Shown here piece after piece: positions 60,170-64,000 of a stretch of 64,000 nt of DNA. The translations under genes were made by a program, and so were the position numbers. How positions within the stretch are numbered: the first letter of the stretch is position 1; each line of letters begins with the position of its first letter. The stretch is from Halobacillus yeomjeoni. Lineage in GTDB: Bacteria > Bacillota > Bacilli > Bacillales > Halobacillaceae. The notes under the pieces were generated by a model that was not told the origin of the DNA, made no database searches, and saw only the letters and a program-made list of their open reading frames with translations. The DNA lies in contig NZ_JAIVAI010000002.1 in assembly GCF_020171525.1 (NCBI RefSeq), forward strand, positions 1 through 64,000. Reading direction: 5' to 3'.

Positions 60170-61591
60170 TTATTCCATCCAGTTCGTATGGAATGTGCCT
60201 TCTTTATCTTTACGCTGATACGTGTGTGCACCGAAATAGTCACGCTGCGCCTGGATCAGGTTTGCAGGCAGATCTGCTGTACGGTAGCTGTCATAATAAG
60301 CGATCGCACTTGAGAATGTCGGAACCGGAATTCCGTTCTCAACTGCTACAGAAATGACTTTACGTAGAGAGGACTGGTATTCATCTACGATTTCTTTGAA
60401 GTATGGATCCAACAACAGGTTCGCAAGAGCTGGATCACGGTCATAGGCTTCTTTGATGTTCTGCAGGAAGCGGGCACGAATGATGCATCCACCTCTCCAG
60501 ATCATAGAAATGTCGCCATAGTTCAAGTCCCAGCCATACTCTTCGGAAGCTGAACGCATTTGAGCGAATCCTTGAGCATAAGAACAGATCTTACTCATAT
60601 ATAGAGCTTTACGGATCGCATCGATCAATTCTTTCTTATTCTCGTCCTGGATCTTCGCCTCTGGGCCGCTCAATACTTTGCTTGCTTCGACACGCTCATC
60701 TTTCAGGGAAGAAATGAAGCGGGCGAATACAGACTCAGTGATCAATGGAAGTGGAACCCCTAAATCAAGAGCGTTCTTACTCGTCCATTTCCCTGTTCCT
60801 TTCTGCCCAGCTTTATCCAAGATGACATCGACCATTGGTTTGCCAGTCTCTTCATCTTTCTTCGTGAAAATATCAGCGGTGATCTCGATCAAGTAACTAT
60901 CCAGTTCACCTTCATTCCACTCTTTGAATACTTCATGAAGTTCTTCACTGGAAAGACCTACAACGTCTTTAAGGATAGAATACGCTTCTGCAATCAGCTG
61001 CATATCGCCATATTCAATTCCGTTGTGCACCATTTTCACGAAGTGACCTGCGCCGTCCGGACCGATGTAAGTCGTGCATGGCTCGCCATCCACTTTTGCA
61101 GAAATCGATTCCAGAATTGGTTTGATCATTTCATACGCTTCTTTCTGTCCACCAGGCATGATGGAAGGTCCTTTAAGTGCACCTTCTTCTCCACCGGAAA
61201 CACCTGTCCCGATAAAGTGGATGCCGGATTCCTTCAGCTCTTCATTACGACGGATCGTTTCTTCATAAAGTGTGTTTCCGCCATCTACAAGAATATCTCC
61301 TTCATCCAAGTGTGGAAGTAGAGATTGGATCGTCGCATCAGTGGCTGGACCTGCTTTTACCATCAAAAGAATCTTACGAGGCTTCTCAAGGGAAGCGACG
61401 AATTCTTCAATCGTTTCAGCACCAGTGAAGTCTTTTCCTTTCGCCTCATCGTTCAGGAAGTCCTGTGTTTTTTCATACGTACGGTTGAAAACCGATACAG
61501 AGAATCCTCTGCTTTCGATATTCAATGCAAGGTTTTTCCCCATGACCGCAAGGCCGATGACACCTACATTATTCTTTCCCAAAATCATCAT
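60170..61591 (-). CDS. gndA: 6-phosphogluconate dehydrogenase, decarboxylating
   Basis: 473 residues. Rossmann loop [15 protein letters not shown] (about 13-27), then VFNRT, whose Arg favours NADP. Substrate residues in [18 protein letters not shown] (about 128-145) and [20 protein letters not shown] with the catalytic Lys (about 185); C-terminal [10 protein letters not shown]. Converts 6-phosphogluconate to ribulose 5-phosphate and CO2 in the pentose phosphate route. Start at 61591 or the next ATG, both close to GAGAGG. Single gene. Confidence 0.95.
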   Translation of the reverse strand: MMILGKNNVGVIGLAVMGKNLALNIESRGFSVSVFNRTYEKTQDFLNDEAKGKDFTGAETIEEFVASLEKPRKILLMVKAGPATDATIQSLLPHLDEGDILVDGGNTLYEETIRRNEELKESGIHFIGTGVSGGEEGALKGPSIMPGGQKEAYEMIKPILESISAKVDGEPCTTYIGPDGAGHFVKMVHNGIEYGDMQLIAEAYSILKDVVGLSSEELHEVFKEWNEGELDSYLIEITADIFTKKDEETGKPMVDVILDKAGQKGTGKWTSKNALDLGVPLPLITESVFARFISSLKDERVEASKVLSGPEAKIQDENKKELIDAIRKALYMSKICSYAQGFAQMRSASEEYGWDLNYGDISMIWRGGCIIRARFLQNIKEAYDRDPALANLLLDPYFKEIVDEYQSSLRKVISVAVENGIPVPTFSSAIAYYDSYRTADLPANLIQAQRDYFGAHTYQRKDKEGTFHTNWME

Positions 61592-61706
61592 TCCTCTCTT
61601 TCATTTGTCTATAAGACAACAAGTTTACACTTGATATGTAAACCAAAGTAATTATGGATGTTGTTACTGTCACTCTACATATTATAGAGGTTGAGTGAAA
61701 AGAAAT

Positions 61707-61736
61707 CAAAAAAACCCTTGCTATTAAGCAAGGGTT
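61707..61736 (-). terminator. Terminator of tRNA-Ala
   Basis: Minus-strand AACCCTTGCT / AGCAAGGGTT with loop TAAT, then seven T. Confidence 0.9.
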
Positions 61737-61744
61737 CTGGGTAG

Positions 61745-61817
61745 TGGAGCATAGCGGGCTCGAACCGCTGACCTCTACACTGCCAGTGTAGCGCTCTCCC
61801 AGCTGAGCTAATGCCCC
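61745..61817 (-). tRNA. tRNA-Ala, anticodon GGC
   Basis: The minus strand folds as a complete tRNA of 73 nt. The acceptor GGGGCAT pairs with ATGCTCC and includes the G3-U70 pair that marks alanine tRNAs. D arm TAGCTCAGCTGGGAGAGC; anticodon stem CTACA/TGTAG with loop CTGGCAG, anticodon GGC; T arm GCGGTTCGAGCCCGC. CCA is not encoded. Promoter TTGATT-17-TAAAAT upstream (minus, about 61845-61875). Reads GCC and GCU codons. Confidence 0.97.
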
Positions 61818-61997
61818 GTATTATAATTATTGCGACAAGTTTAATTTTATCTATTATTTATAAAATAATCAAGGGGTTTATATTTTTTTCATAGAGTTAT
61901 ATATATGTATAATGAATGACTAAAAAATACCAATAAATGTAATTTTATAGTATAATTATCCTATGGTTGTTAAAAAAACTAGGAAGGGTGGATATTA

Positions 61998-62879
61998 GTG
62001 AAGTATGGAATAGAAGAGCTCTCACAATCCATTGATAGGAGTTCAGCGATTGTTCAAGAATGGTTCCATGATTTAGAAGAAAAACTTGACTACCATATTC
62101 CTATTAAAAACGGTAAAAGACTTTACGACGATAGAGACTTATCTATAGCAGCATTTATAGCAGAAAAAAGAGATGAACGATGGTCACTTAATGAAATATA
62201 TAAAAGAATAGAAGAGATTTTCCCCCTCAAGAAGGAAGTACCTCAAGTAGAAGTACTCAATAACGATAGTATAGATTCTTTTATAGGTCTGGGACCAGAC
62301 CCCGAATCTCTGTTTTATAGTATTGCGCAAAATAATGAAATAATAAGCAACTTCAAATATCATTCTCTACGTGTCATGTATATGGCCAGCATGTTAGCTA
62401 AAAGAGTTAACTGTTATGATGAGGATCTAAGGATAGCTGCACTTCTCCATGATATAGGAAAAATGGGGCTTTCTGCAGATATACTATTAAAACCAAGCAA
62501 ACTTAATGACTTGGAGTATACTATTGTTCAAAGTCATTCTCACATTGGAAATATGATTGTACGAAAGCACTTAGGCTTGACAAGGGCTGCGAAATTCATA
62601 AGGGATCATCATGAACGATGGGATGGTCAAGGCTATCCTAGACGTTTAATAGGTGATGAAATCTCTGTACAAGGAAGAATTATATCTATATGCGATGCAT
62701 TTGACACAATGACTGTCGATCAGCGCACATATAACAAGAAGACATTAAGTTACCAGGAAGCTTTTGAGGAACTTGAAAACTTTTCATGGAAGCAGTTTGA
62801 TGGTAACTTAACCAGGATTTTTATTGATATGATGAAAGACGAAAAAATCCCAGAATATATGATGTCAGAACAACAATAA
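61998..62879 (+). CDS. MerR-like HTH fused to HD-GYP-type phosphohydrolase
   Basis: 293 residues from a GTG at 61998 (AGGAAGGGTGG upstream). N-terminal part (about 1-72) is a winged-helix MerR-type reader: IEELSQSIDRSSAIVQEWF, GKRLYDDRDLSIAAFI and WSLNEIYKRIEE. Then an HD-GYP-type domain (about 118-285): YHSLRVMYMASML, LLHDIGKMG, HSHIG and DHHERWDGQGYP. HD-GYP enzymes cleave cyclic di-GMP. Base composition is clearly AT-richer than the neighbours (many ATA, AGA codons), suggesting transfer. Own terminator at 62984. Could be a transcription factor whose partner is a nucleotide signal. Confidence 0.8.
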   Translation: MKYGIEELSQSIDRSSAIVQEWFHDLEEKLDYHIPIKNGKRLYDDRDLSIAAFIAEKRDERWSLNEIYKRIEEIFPLKKEVPQVEVLNNDSIDSFIGLGPDPESLFYSIAQNNEIISNFKYHSLRVMYMASMLAKRVNCYDEDLRIAALLHDIGKMGLSADILLKPSKLNDLEYTIVQSHSHIGNMIVRKHLGLTRAAKFIRDHHERWDGQGYPRRLIGDEISVQGRIISICDAFDTMTVDQRTYNKKTLSYQEAFEELENFSWKQFDGNLTRIFIDMMKDEKIPEYMMSEQQ

Positions 62880-62983
62880 GTCCTAATGGTCAACTAATCA
62901 TAAAGTTGTTTTTTATTTAAAATCATGAAATTAAAATGTAGATATTGTATATACTATCGTGGGTCTTAGTTAATCATATAATG

Positions 62984-63022
62984 AAAGAGCGACTAATCTT
63001 TATAAGACAGTCGCTCTTTTCT
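62984..63022 (+). terminator. Terminator of the HD-GYP gene
   Basis: AAAGAGCGACT / AGTCGCTCTTT stem with a 14-nt loop, then TTTCT. The other 260 bp of the gap to trpG shows no gene. Confidence 0.75.
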
Positions 63023-63181
63023 ATAATACTTACATTTATTTTGATCTTAGAACCTTACCAGTTGCTTCTGTCTAAAAGACCATAGGATTCCGAGTGACTC
63101 TATACTTGCTTAACTTGCAAGTCCCTTATTTCACCTTAGATGATGATTTGAATAAAAAGACTTCCGCATAATTGTAAGCAG

Positions 63182-63763
63182 CTATAGTACAGCTCTCAAT
63201 CTCTGTTGAATTAGATTCTTCAACAGCTGTTTCCCATCATCGGTACCGATGGATTCAGGGTGGAATTGAACCCCCTCAATCGGAAAATCCAAATGACGGA
63301 TTCCCATCACTTCCCCTTCGACGGTTGCAGCGGTCACTTCGAAACAATCAGGTAAATTTCCAAGTTCCACGATGAGGGAATGATAGCGCATCGCTTCCAT
63401 CGGATTATTCAATCCTTTATAGATCCCTTTTCCATCATGAAATATTTGAGAAGACTTCCCGTGCATCAACCGCTCCGCCCGGGTGACTTTTCCACCAAAC
63501 ACCTGCGCAATTGCCTGGTGTCCGAGACAGACACCGAATATCGGAATCTTCATCTTGAAAGTTTGGATGACTTCAAGCGTCTTCCCTGTTTCATTCGGGG
63601 AACAAGGACCGGGGGATAAAAATATCAACTTAGGGCTCAACTCTTCAATCTCTTCAAGCTCCACTTCATCATTACGCCTTACGATGACTTCTTCTCCAAG
63701 TTCACCTAAATATTGGACAAGGTTGTACGTAAAAGAATCATAATGATCAATCATATAGATCAA
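63182..63763 (-). CDS. trpG: Anthranilate / aminodeoxychorismate synthase glutaminase subunit
   Basis: 193 residues, class I glutamine amidotransferase. Starts MIYMIDHYDSFTYNLVQYLGELG; the oxyanion motif is SPGPCSPNETG (about 50-60); nucleophile Cys in FGVCLGHQAIA (about 77-87); catalytic His-Glu in VQFHPESIG (about 168-176). Supplies ammonia to TrpE or PabB. Start is a TTG at 63763 with GAGGAG ten bases upstream. It lies 31 bp after trpA in the same direction, so it is the last gene of a trp operon. In B. subtilis this subunit is in the folate operon instead. Confidence 0.92.
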   Translation of the reverse strand: MIYMIDHYDSFTYNLVQYLGELGEEVIVRRNDEVELEEIEELSPKLIFLSPGPCSPNETGKTLEVIQTFKMKIPIFGVCLGHQAIAQVFGGKVTRAERLMHGKSSQIFHDGKGIYKGLNNPMEAMRYHSLIVELGNLPDCFEVTAATVEGEVMGIRHLDFPIEGVQFHPESIGTDDGKQLLKNLIQQRLRAVL

Positions 63764-63794
63764 CTCTACTCAACTCCTCTTCCCTTCCGTATGA

Positions 63795-64000
63795 TTATTG
63801 GACCAGGGTTCTGATCTCCTTTGAAAAGGCGTCTAATGCTTCATCGCTGTTCCCTTTTTCTATTGATTCAAGATTGCTTTCAATCAGACGGATGATCTTA
63901 CTTCCAATGATTACTCCGTCTGCATGGTCACGAACCAGTTTCACGTGGTCATTGGTCGATATGCCGAACCCGACAGCGACCGGGACAGGACTGAACTCTT
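63795..64000 (-). CDS. trpA: Tryptophan synthase alpha chain, C-terminal part
   Basis: The minus strand, reading in from the right edge, gives PVAVGFGISTNDHVKLV, then ADGVIIGSKIIRLIES, ending IRTLVQ stop. VGFGIST and DGVIVGS are the phosphate-binding end of the TrpA TIM barrel. About 68 codons are in the window; the rest is beyond 64000. TrpA cleaves indole-3-glycerol phosphate. Operon with trpG downstream. Confidence 0.92.
   Translation of the reverse strand, partial: EFSPVPVAVGFGISTNDHVKLVRDHADGVIIGSKIIRLIESNLESIEKGNSDEALDAFSKEIRTLVQ

Overview
The window looks like chromosome from a spore-forming, moderately halophilic member of the Bacillaceae (Halobacillus, Thalassobacillus or Pontibacillus type). 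The genus is an inference from gene order and protein resemblance. Evidence for the group: the ygxA-ygzB-perR / bcp / gsaB / ygaE / ygaD / ygaC block and the mutY-yfhP-yfhJ-sspK-yfhH-recX-yfhF block known from Bacillus subtilis, gamma-type SASP and SspK spore proteins, Gram-positive sortases, T-box, preQ1 and GlcT-type RNA control, and a BCCT osmolyte transporter.

Layout. 1-72 is the 5' end of a 16S rRNA gene leaving the window, preceded by three tandem promoters (to 421). 476-9021 holds ygxA, ygzB, perR (with PerR boxes), a cobalamin adenosyltransferase, a D-2-hydroxyacid dehydrogenase, bcp, a small K+ channel, a YjcZ-like miniprotein, gsaB/hemL, a candidate small RNA and ygaE. 9060-11120 is a repeat-rich island: imperfect palindromic interspersed repeats, ends of an IS1595-like element, a broken transposase start and a small lipoprotein gene inside the element. 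11133-19812 returns to conserved genes (ygaD, ygaC, sspE-like, a LysM-NlpC/P60 hydrolase, yfhS, mutY, yfhP, yfhJ, sspK, yfhH, an SDR). 19972-23380 is ptsH-ptsG-glcT with an antiterminator-type leader. 23599-32688 has a HAD phosphatase with a cre site, recX, yfhF, an amidohydrolase, a DUF4397 surface protein with its sortase, a GNAT gene behind an elaborate structured leader RNA, two more palindromic repeats, a DnaA-box-like cluster, and small conserved genes.

32736-43329 carries a YteA-like protein, the yrrT-luxS-mccA-mccB sulfur recycling operon, a DEAD-box helicase, a 1-Cys peroxiredoxin, a LysM-M14 peptidase and argGH under an arginine-type T-box. 44088-50817 holds a SurA-N-like protein, preQ1-controlled queCDE, a Pmp3/YqaE peptide, a PAP2 phosphatase and the BCCT transporter. 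51107-57835 is one operon for a LIV-type ABC importer with an embedded acyl-CoA synthetase, behind a perfect cre site. 58095-59972 is a class D sortase with two tandem-duplicated MPDTA-type substrates. It is followed by gnd, tRNA-Ala, an AT-rich MerR-like/HD-GYP fusion, and the end of a trp operon (trpA, then trpG).

The most unusual object is the leader RNA at about 29255-29457. It has a five-way-junction-like fold with a perfect tRNA T-arm mimic, a 14-bp potential antiterminator, and a terminator that also hides the ribosome binding site of the acetyltransferase gene. It does not fit any riboswitch class I can recall. No database search was possible.
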